DNA of 64,000 nucleotides, from NCBI GenBank assembly GCA_029204225.1, contig CM055111.1, forward strand, positions 15,751,207 through 15,815,206, given 5' to 3'. A model generated the notes under the pieces. It did no database searches. It was not told where the DNA came from and was given only the letters and a program-made list of their open reading frames with translations. The DNA is from Diphasiastrum complanatum (lineage: Eukaryota; Streptophyta; Lycopodiopsida; Lycopodiales; Lycopodiaceae). Position numbers and translations under genes: made by a program. This document shows positions 34,971-45,205 of the stretch, piece after piece; position 1 is the stretch's first letter; each line of letters opens with the position of its first letter.

Positions 34971-35191
34971 TGCTATCAGAGCTTGTGTTTCAGGTTATGA
35001 AGGAGAAAATCAGATCTATCAATGATTTGGTGAAGATATCAAGTCTAGAGCATGCTAGAGAGGATTCTACACCAAAATCGGATTTTTTGCTTTTGTAGAT
35101 TGGATCTTTTGTAGATCAAAACACTAAATAGGTCAATGTACTTCACTTGGAATATTATCAAAGTCTATGCTAAAACTAGTTGAAGAGGGAG
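34971..35191 (+). other. deleted internal region between LTR1 and LTR2
   Basis: This stretch holds the primer site and leader (same as 35,842-36,014) fused at ACTT (35,140-35,143) to the last 50 bases before an LTR (same as 40,516-40,563), including the polypurine tract GAAGAGGGAG. The whole coding region is gone. Confidence 0.88.
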
Positions 35192-35841
35192 TGTGAAAGA
35201 TTCAACTAGTTTCATCACATTTTGCAATATTTCCATATTTGGTATATTGAGGCCAAAACTTGTTTTAGACTTAGAGGTTGACTTTTCAAAGTTCATTAGT
35301 CTAAATTTCTTTTGAATAAACACTTTTTGAAAGTGTGGGAAAGATAGAATGTGAGTTTGAGTAGATTCAATTTGAATAAGTTGGGTACATTGAATCTAGA
35401 CCCAAAATTGGTAGTATTAGCATTTTGGTGGGAAAGCCAAGTGGCCAAATAGGGTTTGGACCTGTTATAAAAGGATGTAACTCGTGGAGAGAGTCATCTT
35501 CTCTCTTCTCTATCTCATTTCATGCTTATACATGGTTCTCTTGGGTTCTACTATCCATTGGTGCACTATCTTGGTGATTGCTTGCAATTCTATGTGTAGA
35601 ATGATCTATATTTGTTATTTTTGGATCCACACGTGTGAAATACAGTAGCTTGCTGGTTTTGTATGGACAAAAACAATACATAATCATTTCATTCAAGTTT
35701 TATCAAGTTCTATTAGTGTTTGCATCTCAAATTGTGTGTAGATGCTGATTTTTCTACATTGGTGAAATTGGTAGTGTATTTCTCTTTCTAACCAAAGATC
35801 ATTCAAGTAGATTGGATCTTAAGGATCTGAAATCTTTCACA
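35192..35841 (+). mobile_element. element B LTR2
   Basis: 650 bp with the same inverted ends as LTR1 and about 97% identity to it by eye. A TATAAAAGG box is present. It acts as 3' LTR of the collapsed unit and 5' LTR of the full-length unit. The primer site TGCTATCAGAGC follows at 35,842. Confidence 0.92.
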
Positions 35842-36440
35842 TGCTATCAGAGCTTGTGTTTCAGGTTATGAAGGAGGAAATCAGATCTATCAATGATTTG
35901 GTGAAGATATCAAGTCTAGAGCATCCTAGAGAGGATTCTACACCAAAATCGGATTTTTTGCTTTTGTAGATTGGATCTTTTGTAGATCAAAACACTAAAT
36001 AGGTCAATATACTTGTTCAATTCCATTTTTTGAGTTCACATGCTGGATTTGGCCGATTTTTGGATCATTGGTTCAGTCTAAGTGGTGGCTTATAGATTGC
36101 ATATCAAATTTTCAGCATTTGCATGTAGATTTGGAATAGTCAATTTTTTGTGATTTTGTCAAAACCCTAATTTTGATTGGATCTCTAGATAGTGAGGTTG
36201 CTGGACTTCATTTGAGTGTGTTTCAATCTTAGGAAGTGGCAAAAGTCATTAGATTGAGGATAGATCATAGGTTGATCAAGATTCCATGATTCTATGTGTG
36301 ATTTGCTTGGATAAGTGCTAGAAGAGAATTTGTGAGATAGTTTCAAATCTTGGTGATTTCTTTTGAAAGCATTTGTTGTTGTTCAAAGGAGTGCTTTGTG
36401 CATTGAAACAGGTTGAAAGAGAAGATCAGGTCATTGCTAC

Positions 36441-37256
36441 ATGGCAACCTCAATTGGAGTCATGTTGGAAGCCAATGATAGGCTTACCTCAAGTAACTAT
36501 TCATTATGGAAAGTGAGGATGGAGTCACTTCTTGAGATGAATGATGTTTTGGATATTGTTGTAGGTTTGGAGGAGAGACCAGCAACACAACAAGATCAGT
36601 TGAGGTATGACAAGAGGGCCAAGAAGGCTCTACACATGATAAAGATGAATGTTACCAATGAACTTCTCAAGGAAGTTGGTAAGTGCACATCATCTTTGGA
36701 AGCTTGGAATTCATTGAAGAAGCTTTATGAATCCAAGTCTACTTCTAGAGTGTTGAATCTAAGAAGGCAAATCTTTTCTTGTTTGCAAAAGAATGAAGAA
36801 ATTTTAAGTACTTTTGTTTTGAGAATGAAAGCATTGAATGATGAGCTAGCTTGCATAGATGAAAGCATTAAGGAAGGAGAGCTTATTCAAGTGATTCTTA
36901 ATGGCTTGTTGGATGCTCATGCTAACATTGTTCAAAGTATTGCTATTCAAAAGACTTTGCCAAGTTTGATGGATCTTCAAGATATCTTGATCAATGAGGA
37001 ATATAGGCTTCAAGCAAGAGGTGGACCTACATCGACACTTCAAGAGGATGCTATGTTCACAAAGGGCAAATTCAAGGGCAAAACCAAAAGCAAGTGGTCT
37101 AAAGGGCAAGATCAAGTGGATGCTTCTTCAAGTGGCAAAAAGAAGGATAGATCAAAGCTCAAGTGCTTCTATTGTGGCATCAAAGGACACTTTGCAAGTG
37201 AGTGCTACAAGAAGAAGAGAGATCATGGAGACAAACAAGGTAAATCTTACTCTTGA
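36441..37256 (+). CDS. element B gag
   Basis: 272 codons from ATG 36,441 to TGA 37,254-37,256. The gag domain reads NDRLTSSNYSLWKVRMESLL and KKALHMIKMNVTNELLKEVG (residues 12-75), then IDESIKEGELIQVILNGL (about 135-155). A single CCHC knuckle, CFYCGIKGHFASEC, is near residue 242. This is normal architecture for copia gag, which assembles the particle and binds RNA. The frame is uninterrupted, and the protease frame follows after a shift at about 37,240, so gag may be the only intact product of this copy. A deliberate frameshift is possible but not shown. Confidence 0.85.
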   Translation: MATSIGVMLEANDRLTSSNYSLWKVRMESLLEMNDVLDIVVGLEERPATQQDQLRYDKRAKKALHMIKMNVTNELLKEVGKCTSSLEAWNSLKKLYESKSTSRVLNLRRQIFSCLQKNEEILSTFVLRMKALNDELACIDESIKEGELIQVILNGLLDAHANIVQSIAIQKTLPSLMDLQDILINEEYRLQARGGPTSTLQEDAMFTKGKFKGKTKSKWSKGQDQVDASSSGKKKDRSKLKCFYCGIKGHFASECYKKKRDHGDKQGKSYS

Positions 37257-37840
37257 TGAGGATGGTTTGGATGTGCAAGATGCAAATGATGATGCTTTTG
37301 TGATGTCTTTATGTATGCTTGCTAATGATGGAGATCTAGATCCTTGGTGGATTGATAGTGGAGCAAGTTCACACATGACCTTTCACAAAGAGTACTTCAC
37401 TTCTTTGTTGGCATATGGAGATGACAAGAGGGTGATCTACACGGGCAATGATGGTGAGTGTGCAATCAAAGGGATTGGCACAATTCCTATTTCTCTCTCT
37501 ACAAATAGGAATGTTCGTTTGGAGGATGTCTTGTTTATTCCATCTATTACCAAGAATTTGTTTAGTGTGAGTCAAATGCTAAGTAAGGGCCTCAAGGTGG
37601 AGTTTGATGGAGATGCTTGTTTGATCAAAAGGAAGGATGTCTTGATTGGAAAAGGTTAAAGACAAGGGAAGTTGTTCAAACTTGATGCTTGTGTTATTGC
37701 TAACCAAGTTGGATGTGTTGCAAGGGAGCAAATTTCTAATCAAGAGGTTTGGCACAAAAGGATGGGACACCTCAACTTCAAGTCATTGGAGGTATGGCAA
37801 GGAAGAAGGTTGTGATTGGTCTTCCAAGTTTCTTAAGTAA
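37257..37840 (+). pseudogene. element B protease and GAG-pre-integrase
   Basis: In the frame after gag, WWIDSGASSHMTFHKEYF (about 37,346-37,400) carries the DSG protease triad, followed by VLFIPSITKNLFSVSQMLSK. The frame stops at 37,657-37,659. The integrase zinc region is then read in two other frames: EVWHKRMGHLNFKSL (about 37,742-37,790) and HVCESCVLSKSH (about 37,849-37,884). At least two frameshifts separate protease from integrase. Confidence 0.8.
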
Positions 37841-37884
37841 TGACAAGCATGTTTGTGAGTCTTGTGTTTTGTCTAAGTCACATA

Positions 37885-39054
37885 GACTACCTTATAAGAT
37901 CTATTTCTAGATCTGCAAAGCCTTTTCAACTTGTACATTCGGATATTCATGGATTTACTACAATTAGCAATAGTGGAGCTAAGATGTATGAAACATTCAT
38001 TGATGATTTTAGTAGATTTTGTTGGATCTATCTACTAAAGAGCAAGGATGAAGTGTATGATGTCTTTGTCAAGTTCAAGAATGCAAGGGAGAACCAATTG
38101 TCCACAAAGATCAAGTGCTTGAGAGGTGACAATGGTGGTGAGTACATATCTAACAAGTTCAAGGCCTTTTGTGATGAGCATGGGATCAAGAGGGAGTATA
38201 CAACATCAAGAACCCCACAACAAAATGGAGTGGCTGAAAGGAAGAATAGAACTTTATGTGAAAGTGCTAAAGCTACGAGGTTAAGTGCTAATCTTGACAA
38301 ACCATTTTGGGATCAAGCTTTGTTGTGTGCCAATTTTTTGTGCAATAGGTGGCCGAGTGCTATTTTGGATGGAAGGACACCTTTTGAGATGCAATTCAAG
38401 AGGAGGCTGAGTGTCAACTTTCTAAGAACCTTTGGATGCACATGCTATGTCAACATTACTCTTGATGATAGGACCAAGGAGGATCCATCTTCAAGAAGAG
38501 GTATTTTTGTTGGATATAGTGAGGTGAGTAAAGCCTACAAGGTTTACATTCCTTCTACCAACAAAGTGATTGTTGGTAGAGATGTCATTTTTTATGAGGG
38601 AAACATTCCAAAGGTGTCTTCAAGTATGATTGATGGTAAAGTTGATGGTTCTAACATTTTTGATGTTGATGAGAAGGATCCTACTTTGGATGGTGGTGAT
38701 GATGGACCTTCATCAAGTCAAAAGCCAAGGAGAACATCAAGAGAAAGACAAGTACCTTCAAGGCTCACATATGATCAAAAGGGTAAGAAAGTAGTTTCTG
38801 GAAATTATGTTGCTTTCCTAACCTCTTTGGATGAGCCTACAAGTGTAGATCAAGCAAGGAAAGAAGTGGAGTGGATCCAACCAATGGATCTTGAGTATCA
38901 ATCTCTTATGAAGATTGGAACATCTTTTGGAAGATCTTCTTATGTACATGGAGCTATGCAAGTGGATAGATGTTATCTTGCTGTAAAATCAAGTAATGGA
39001 TCAGGAAAACAAAGTTTGTTCAATGACTTTGATGGTCAAGTTGAAGATCAATAA
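37885..39054 (+). CDS. element B integrase
   Basis: The open frame runs to TAA 39,052-39,054. The core shows all three acidic residues: HSDIHG (about 37,939), RGDNGGEY (38,125-38,148) and QQNGVAERKN (38,218-38,247). The integrase tail TFGCTCYVNITLDDRTKED and GIFVGYSEVSKAYKVY follows (38,430-38,550), then an acidic/Ser linker and the very start of RT (EWIQPMDLEYQSLMK, 38,869-38,913). RT homology stops there. The product would insert cDNA in the genome. No initiation codon is expected, because the family is translated as a polyprotein. Confidence 0.82.
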   Translation, partial: DYLIRSISRSAKPFQLVHSDIHGFTTISNSGAKMYETFIDDFSRFCWIYLLKSKDEVYDVFVKFKNARENQLSTKIKCLRGDNGGEYISNKFKAFCDEHGIKREYTTSRTPQQNGVAERKNRTLCESAKATRLSANLDKPFWDQALLCANFLCNRWPSAILDGRTPFEMQFKRRLSVNFLRTFGCTCYVNITLDDRTKEDPSSRRGIFVGYSEVSKAYKVYIPSTNKVIVGRDVIFYEGNIPKVSSSMIDGKVDGSNIFDVDEKDPTLDGGDDGPSSSQKPRRTSRERQVPSRLTYDQKGKKVVSGNYVAFLTSLDEPTSVDQARKEVEWIQPMDLEYQSLMKIGTSFGRSSYVHGAMQVDRCYLAVKSSNGSGKQSLFNDFDGQVEDQ

Positions 39055-39147
39055 ATTGATCTCAAAGCGCTTCAACTAGTCAAAAGAGAAGTTGGCAATT
39101 TGGAGCTAGTCAAGAGCATCAAAGGAGAGGTAATTGGCAAGGGTGTT

Positions 39148-39744
39148 ATGGATCTGTTTTTGCAGCATATTGAAGACTCAAGTAAGGTCAAGGGAGCAGC
39201 AAGGAAGTGTTGTTCAAGTTTACTTTACTTGTTCTATCCATTGTTTGAGCAATTTCATGTGGATGTGTTCAAATTGTCAAGATATGGTAAAACTAGCTAC
39301 ATTGGTGAGCATTGTTTTGATGTTGGATTTGTACTAGCATTCTTGGCTGATTTTGCTGATGGAAATGAAGCTATTGAAGGTTCATTATGTCACTCATCCA
39401 TGGCTAAGTTCTCAAGTGTTGAGCTACTTGGTGCCAATACTTGGAGATTGTCAATTTTTGGTGAATTCATGGTCATTTTCTTGTGTCAAGTAGATCTTGA
39501 AGATGGACTAGTGCAAACTACTTGGTTTATGGAGTCATGTGGTGCTAGATTTGCATCATTAATGTACTCACCTACTCATGGATTTCCAAGGTTTGATGGT
39601 TTCTTGTGGCAAGATGGAGATGGAGGCTCATTCATGGAGTATCATGGTGGATACATGGCAACAAAGGACAAAGGAGGAGACATGCAAGCAAAAGTTGATC
39701 ACTCACATTTATTGTTTGTTTGCTGTATTTTTTCAGAGAGTTGA
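39148..39744 (+). CDS. unknown 198-residue ORF in place of reverse transcriptase
   Basis: From ATG 39,148 to TGA 39,742-39,744. None of the RT landmarks (KWVYK, DVKTAFL, YGLKQAPR, YVDD) occurs in any frame between 38,920 and 39,990, whereas both flanks are ordinary copia pol. The protein is rich in Phe, Ser and Cys and carries several hydrophobic stretches (VGFVLAFLADFADG, EFMVIFLCQVD) and a Gly-rich end (LWQDGDGGSFMEYHGGYMA). I do not recognise a family. About 240 bases of AT-rich sequence follow before RNase H homology resumes. It may be captured host sequence or family-specific cargo; no function is claimed. Confidence 0.5.
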   Translation: MDLFLQHIEDSSKVKGAARKCCSSLLYLFYPLFEQFHVDVFKLSRYGKTSYIGEHCFDVGFVLAFLADFADGNEAIEGSLCHSSMAKFSSVELLGANTWRLSIFGEFMVIFLCQVDLEDGLVQTTWFMESCGARFASLMYSPTHGFPRFDGFLWQDGDGGSFMEYHGGYMATKDKGGDMQAKVDHSHLLFVCCIFSES

Positions 39745-39989
39745 AAGCTGGAAGCATGGTGGAATCATTTCATTTACATTCTATTTGATTCTTCTTGTTC
39801 TAGTCACATTTTTACATGTAAAATTGATGTAAGAAATAGTGAAGCATCCCAAGTGGACACTATTCTCTATATCAATTATGGTTGTTTCTATTTTGAGCAT
39901 TACATGATCATTGAAAGGAGATCTATTCTTAGGAAGAAGATCATTATTATGATGGATCAAAGTTCTATTGGCAAAAACTATGCTAGGAG

Positions 39990-40510
39990 CATTGGAAGCT
40001 AGGAAAGCGAGTTTTGAGGTACATCATTGGAACTCGAGATTTTGGCATATTGTATGAGGGATCATCACCTAATCTTTTTGGATTTTCAGATTTGGACTAT
40101 GCTGAGATGTAATGGATAGGAAATCCATTAGTTCTTATTGTATTTTCATAGGTGATGGAGCTATATCATGGATGTCAAAGAAACAAGCCACTATCTCATT
40201 GTCATCTAGTGAGGCCGAGTACAAAGCTCTTACACATTGCACAAAGGAGATGGTATGGATCAAGAGGATGATCAAGGATCTTCACTTGCTGGATTTTTCA
40301 GAGAGCCCAATCATCTTTTGTGACAATCAATCAGCCCAAAGAATGGCATCCAATCCTATCTTTCATGCTAGGAGCAAGCATATTGAGATACAATATCATT
40401 TTGTGAGGGAGCGAGTCATTGCAAAGGAGGTGGAGCTTCAACATGTGTCTTCAAGGGAATATGTAGCTGATATCTTTACCAAATCATTGGGACTTGTTCA
40501 TGAAGCATAG
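39990..40510 (+). pseudogene. element B RNase H
   Basis: LRYIIGTRDFGILYEG and FSDLDYAEM (39,999-40,110), then a frame change at about 40,108 into MDRKSISSYCIFIGDGAISW, SKKQATISLSSSEAEYKAL, FCDNQSAQRMASNPIFHARS, KHIEIQYHFVRERV and YVADIFTKSL, ending at TAG 40,508-40,510. This is the complete copia RNase H, which degrades the RNA strand during reverse transcription. The polypurine tract GAAGAGGGAG (40,554-40,563) and LTR3 follow. Confidence 0.85.
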
Positions 40511-40563
40511 GACTTCACTTGGAGTATTATCAAAGTCTATGCTAAAACTAGTTGAAGAGGGAG

Positions 40564-41195
40564 TGTGAAAGATTCAACTAGTTTCATCACATTTTGCAAT
40601 ATTTCCATATTTGGCATATTGAGGCCAGAACTTGTTTTAGACTTAGAGGTTGACTTTTCAAAGTTCATTAGTCTAAATTTCTTTTGAATAAACACTTTTT
40701 GAAAGTGTGGGAAAGATAGAATGCGAGTTTGAGTAGATTCAATTTGAATAAGTTGGGTACATTGAATCTAGACCCAAAATTGGTAGGGTTAGCATTTTGG
40801 TGGGAAAGCCAAGTGGCCAAATAGGGTTTGGACTTGCTATAAAAGGATGTAACTCATGGAGAGAGTCATCTTCTCTCTTCTCTATCTCATTTCATGCTTA
40901 TACATGGTTCTCTTGGGTTCTACTATCCATTGGTGCACTATCTTGGTGATTGCTTGCAATTCTATGTGTAGAATGATCTATATTTGCTATTTTTGGATCC
41001 ACACGTGTGAAATACAGTAGCTTGCTGGTTTTGTACGGACAGCAACAGTACATAATAATTTCATTCAAGTTTGATCAAGTTCTTTTAGTGTTTACATCTC
41101 AAATTGTGTGTAGATGCCGATTTTTCTACATTGGTGAAATTGGTAGTGTTTTTCTCTTTCTAACCAAAGATCATTCAAGTAGATTGGATCTTAAG
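40564..41195 (+). mobile_element. element B LTR3 (3' LTR, 18 bp short)
   Basis: 632 bp, aligned to LTR1 and LTR2 from TGTGAAAGAT to ATCTTAAG; the last 18 bases (GATCTAAAATCTTTCACA) are missing and the candidate target duplication GATAC follows immediately. TATAAAAGG is present at about 40,840. Confidence 0.9.
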
Positions 41196-41578
41196 GATAC
41201 TTCAATGGAGCAAATTGTAAAATATCCTAATAAAGGTGATGAAACATCCTTCGAGGACATCACACTTTTTAGGAATCTTGTAGGCTCCTTGATTTGGCTT
41301 ACCATTACTAGGCCCAATCTAAGTTTTTGTGTGCACAAATTGAGTCAATTTATGCAACCTCCTAAGATCCATCATTGGAAGATGGCCAAGAGGATTCTAA
41401 GATATGTATCTTCATCTTGTGATTATGGTCTACTTTATAAAAGTGAAGATCTATCCATAGTTGGCCACTCGGATTCGGACTTTGCAAGTGACAAGATGGA
41501 TTGAAAGTCTATTAGTGCATACACTATCTTTCTTGGAGGCAATCTAATATCTTGGCCTTCCAAAAATCAAGATACATG
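41196..41578 (+). pseudogene. A1 RT end and RNase H fragment
   Basis: This stretch continues the A1 sequence interrupted by B: SMEQIVKYPNKGDETSFEDI, LVGSLIWLTITRPNLSFCVH, HWKMAKRILRYVSSSCDYGL and HSDSDFASDKMD, almost identical to A2 at 62,355-62,665. A stop (TGA) replaces the Arg codon after KMD. Similarity ends at CAAGATAC (about 41,578); no A1 3' LTR follows. Confidence 0.88.
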
Positions 41579-43728
41579 AAGTTTTTACCTATGCATCTTG
41601 TGATGCTAAGAAAACGCATCTTGGTTTTCAAGGGGGCTTGATGGACCAACTATTCATAGAATTGCTATTGATAACTCTACACATTCATACATAGATTCAC
41701 CTAGAATAGAGTCCCAAGCATGGACCAACTATTCATAGAATTGTTATTGATAACTCTACACATGCATACAATATCTCATACCTTGTCTAAACTCCATTTA
41801 GTGTGTTATGGGCCTCACAAGGATATTAGTTACTTTCGGGTCACATCCAGTATGACATGGCATAACTAACAGCTTGATTTACTGGAGTACCGTGTATCCA
41901 AGACTAGGAGTATACTGAATCCTACTTACTCGCCATGGACATAACATTCTTCCCTCGTTAACTGCTTCTATCCTTAGAAGCTCTCTAAACAGCAAAGATT
42001 TAGAGCTCTCTAATTATCCTTAGTCAAACTTTCACATCAAACAAGTACTCAGAGATAATCCTATTTCCCAAGTGATAATCTCTGCACTGGAGTACAACTC
42101 GGGTTTGAAAAGTACACTAAGCGATAAATTTTTCATCTGGGTTACATTCACCACAAGTTAGTAACATCACCTTCATGTAAAATTACATGAAACACTGGGT
42201 GAAATAACCTAACTTAAGAGATTAAAGTTTAAAAAATAATAAAATAATTATATTTATAGTTTGAAATTATCCACAACTCTGATAGATAATTTATTAATCT
42301 TTCAAGTACAAATATCCTTAGAATTCAAATTCTAAGATATGATATTTCATTCAATTAGAATCTATAGGAGAATCATTAAGGTATAGAATGATTAAAACTC
42401 AACTCTAAGTATCACATATACTCTTTTGAGTTACATGCTCTCGTTTCTAGCACCAAATACAAGAAAATAACATTCATTCATCTTAATAGATTTGACTTTT
42501 TTTTTTGTTAAGCAACTAGCCAGTTGTAGTCAACAACTCTATCCATACACCCCCACTGTGATTTGTGGTCATATTTTAACAGCAAGCACCATTTCGATTT
42601 AATGAATTCAGAAATGCTTTATCTTGAAGTGTTTATGTGTTTTAAAAATAATTCAATTTTGTTTGTTTTTCTTTCAACTTGAGCACATCTCAAGTTTTCA
42701 ATTGCACCATTGAATAATTTTTAGCTAGTTTTATATTGCAATTTACAATGAATGAAGTTTTTGGTGGATGTTATTATGTTCTCTTTTCTAAAATCGCACT
42801 AGATAAATTTCTCTTTTATATATGGACATTGTGAAATTTTTAAGAAATTGATGCATTTGCCATATGTAATTGCTATATGTTTTACTAAAATAGTAATCAT
42901 ATTGTAACAACAAATCATGTTTATATCACGAGTCAAAGTATAATAAAAATCGTGTACACACATCTTTACCCTCAAGTAAAGAAACCAACAATTATAATTG
43001 ACTACTTGATTTCATTTAATTATGTTACAAACTTTTATTGAGTTGCAATATGTTCACAATAGGTTTTGAGGTGCATGTGATAACCTTCATGATTATTTGG
43101 ATTTAATTTCTCATTTGATTGTGATTGTACAATTATAAATGTATAATTTTAATAGCTAGAACATAAACAAAAGACAAAATTGTTAATGTATGTGCAAGGT
43201 ATTGGCTTTTGTTGTGATTGTATAATTATGAATGTATATTATTAATAGTTGAAACACAAACAAAAAACAAAATTGATAACATATGTGCAATGTATTTGGA
43301 TTTTGTTGTAACTAACGCATGATTTACACAGTACTTGATAGTAGTTAAACATGTACAAATAAAAATATGCACAAGGCTCTATATTGTGAACCACCACTGC
43401 CATATTTCATTGGGTATAACATATTTGAGAGTGCAACATGAACAATGACTACTACAAGCATAACCTATGAATTTTTAATCTATGTAATTATCAATGAACA
43501 AGCCTTAAGTATGATTTTATAATATAAAAATAATCAATTCAATTTACATCCAATTTTGAAATTCAAGAAAATCAAACATAAAACTTGATATCCAATAAAT
43601 AATTAAAAACCATCATATTGATAGAAATAAGATACACACATGAACATTAAGCTTATGAAAGATAAAATTTAAAATATATCATTTGAATAATGAATGTACA
43701 AAATGGATTGTATGAGATTTGAACATTT
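41579..43728. other. AT-rich non-coding DNA with two tandem duplications
   Basis: ATGGACCAACTATTCATAG occurs at 41,641 and 41,720 (offset 79). A 93-bp unit (GTGATTGTAYAATTATRAAT) occurs at 43,121 and 43,214. A weak inverted pair, AACTTGAG/CTCAAGTT, is at about 42,678-42,698. No ORF is supported. This lies 3' of the methyltransferase-phosphatase locus. Confidence 0.5.
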
Positions 43729-44667
43729 TTAAAGTCTTTTGCATTTTTCCAATGGGCGCAAATATCTCTTTGCAGCAGTTCCAGTCGTGTAAGGTTTACA
43801 ATAGCCAAGCTCTATTGCTTTTAGGCTAGCTTCCATGTCACTCATACTTTGTATTGGTTGCATGTCCTCTAATATTTTCAATTGACTTGATGTCAACTTT
43901 ACAGGTGGATCATGTCTTCGTCTTTTTTGTTGCTCTCCTTTGAGTACCTGTGAATTGGTAGCCTCAGATGAAACCCGAGTACTTGTACTACTAGGAAACA
44001 TCTTCATAACAGATTGAAAATGTCCATACAAAGGATGACCTTCAGTCACTGGCAGTTGTCCATATCTTGTTGCTTATATGACTGGCTGAACATCAAGAAC
44101 TTGTGTTAATTTGAGAAGATACGAAAAAAGCTTGTTGTTGAGTACATCATCTTCAACTTCTCCTACAAATGGATTGGGAAATATGCAATTTCCGGGATTG
44201 TTAAGACATCCTTTGTATGGACTATCATCTATTAATATAGTAGTTCTTTCATCACAAAAACCTGTGAAATTTGCCCACACCCGAGACAGTGGCTTGAACA
44301 TTGATTCCACATTTGGCTTGTCCGGTCTATATAAACAAGGTGACTATTGCTTGAAACATCTTTCTTGTCTCCAAGTCATAAAAAATGGAAATTGACTTTT
44401 GGCCACATGCTCCATCAATTGAATCCTTGGTAAAATGTTCTTCTCTTTTGCACATGACCACAACCCAATATTAAAATGATTGGAAATTGCACTCAAGAAG
44501 TCAATGCAACCCATGCGCAGTATGATCCTTTCCCACCCAATGTTATAAATCTCTTGGTTGGTTGGACCATTTCCAACAAACTTGCACATCAATAGTCCAT
44601 TGAGATATAGTATCAATGTATGATAGTGCAACTTTTCACCTATGCTTTCACATGACAATTTTTGCAA
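43729..44667 (-). pseudogene. FCP1/NIF-type HAD phosphatase module
   Basis: The minus strand reads HTLILYLNGLLMCKF (about 44,570-44,620), RMGCIDFLSAISNHFNIGLW (about 44,455-44,515) and FFMTWRQERCF. After one TAG come YRPDKPNVESMFKPLSRVW (about 44,274-44,330), TTILIDDSPYKGCLNNPGN (about 44,187-44,243) and FSYLLKL. This is the plant FCP1-like pattern: LDLNG box, GLWSS, W-R-QC, DKP-FKEL-VW, LIDDSPYK. The nucleophile Asp of the first box is Tyr (LYLNG), so activity is lost. A basic tail (QQKRRRHDPPVKLT) ends at TGA 43,729-43,731. FCP1 relatives dephosphorylate proteins such as the RNA polymerase II tail. Confidence 0.75.
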
Positions 44668-45205
44668 AAAAGTTTGTCATTATTTATAAAACTTGAGAAC
44701 TGTATGTTTTTTTCTATTTTATCAAGTTCCACCTCTTGTAAAGTGATCTCTTGTCACAACGTTCACAAAGGAGACTGTTGAAATAAGTCCTACTAAAAAA
44801 ATAGCTGTAATTATTTATTAAGTTTTTACTAATTTTGATTGATAATATAGTGGATATTGAGTATATGAGCATAAGCACATGATTTTAATTTTGGCAGACA
44901 AAAATAAAAACCATGATATAATTCAAAATGAAATCACTAAAAAAATGATATCAAGTGATAAGATTTAATTCATGTACATAGAGGAGTTTTAAATATCTAC
45001 AATTAACTAATTGTTTGATTCCTACCATGGCCATTTGTACACCACAAAACAGCTATTATAAACTATGAAATTATAGGTATCCAAACTTGAGAAATCTATG
45101 TCAATCACCTGTAGAAAGATGACTGTCCTATTCAAGTACATCAATGTGAATATCAAAAGGGGGTTCACCACTCTCATCAATTTCTTTTTGTTTCTCTTTT
45201 TCTTC

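Larger units (their letters stand above)
34321..41195 (+). mobile_element. copia element B, tandem-derived, three LTRs, inserted in A1
   Basis: Layout: LTR1, a 221-bp remnant of internal sequence, LTR2, an internal region of about 4.7 kb, LTR3. The 5 bases before LTR1 (GATAC, 34,316-34,320) recur directly after LTR3 (41,196-41,200). On both sides the flank is A1 sequence, which is contiguous in A2 at 62,340-62,365. This supports a single insertion into A1 with target duplication GATAC. LTR1 and LTR2 are both 650 bp; LTR3 is 632 bp. Confidence 0.9.

Noticed and set aside
39055..39990. Frameshifted reverse transcriptase in element B
   Set aside because: No frame shows KWVYK, DVKTAFL, YGLKQ or YVDD words, all of which survive even in the worst-decayed copia scraps of this window.
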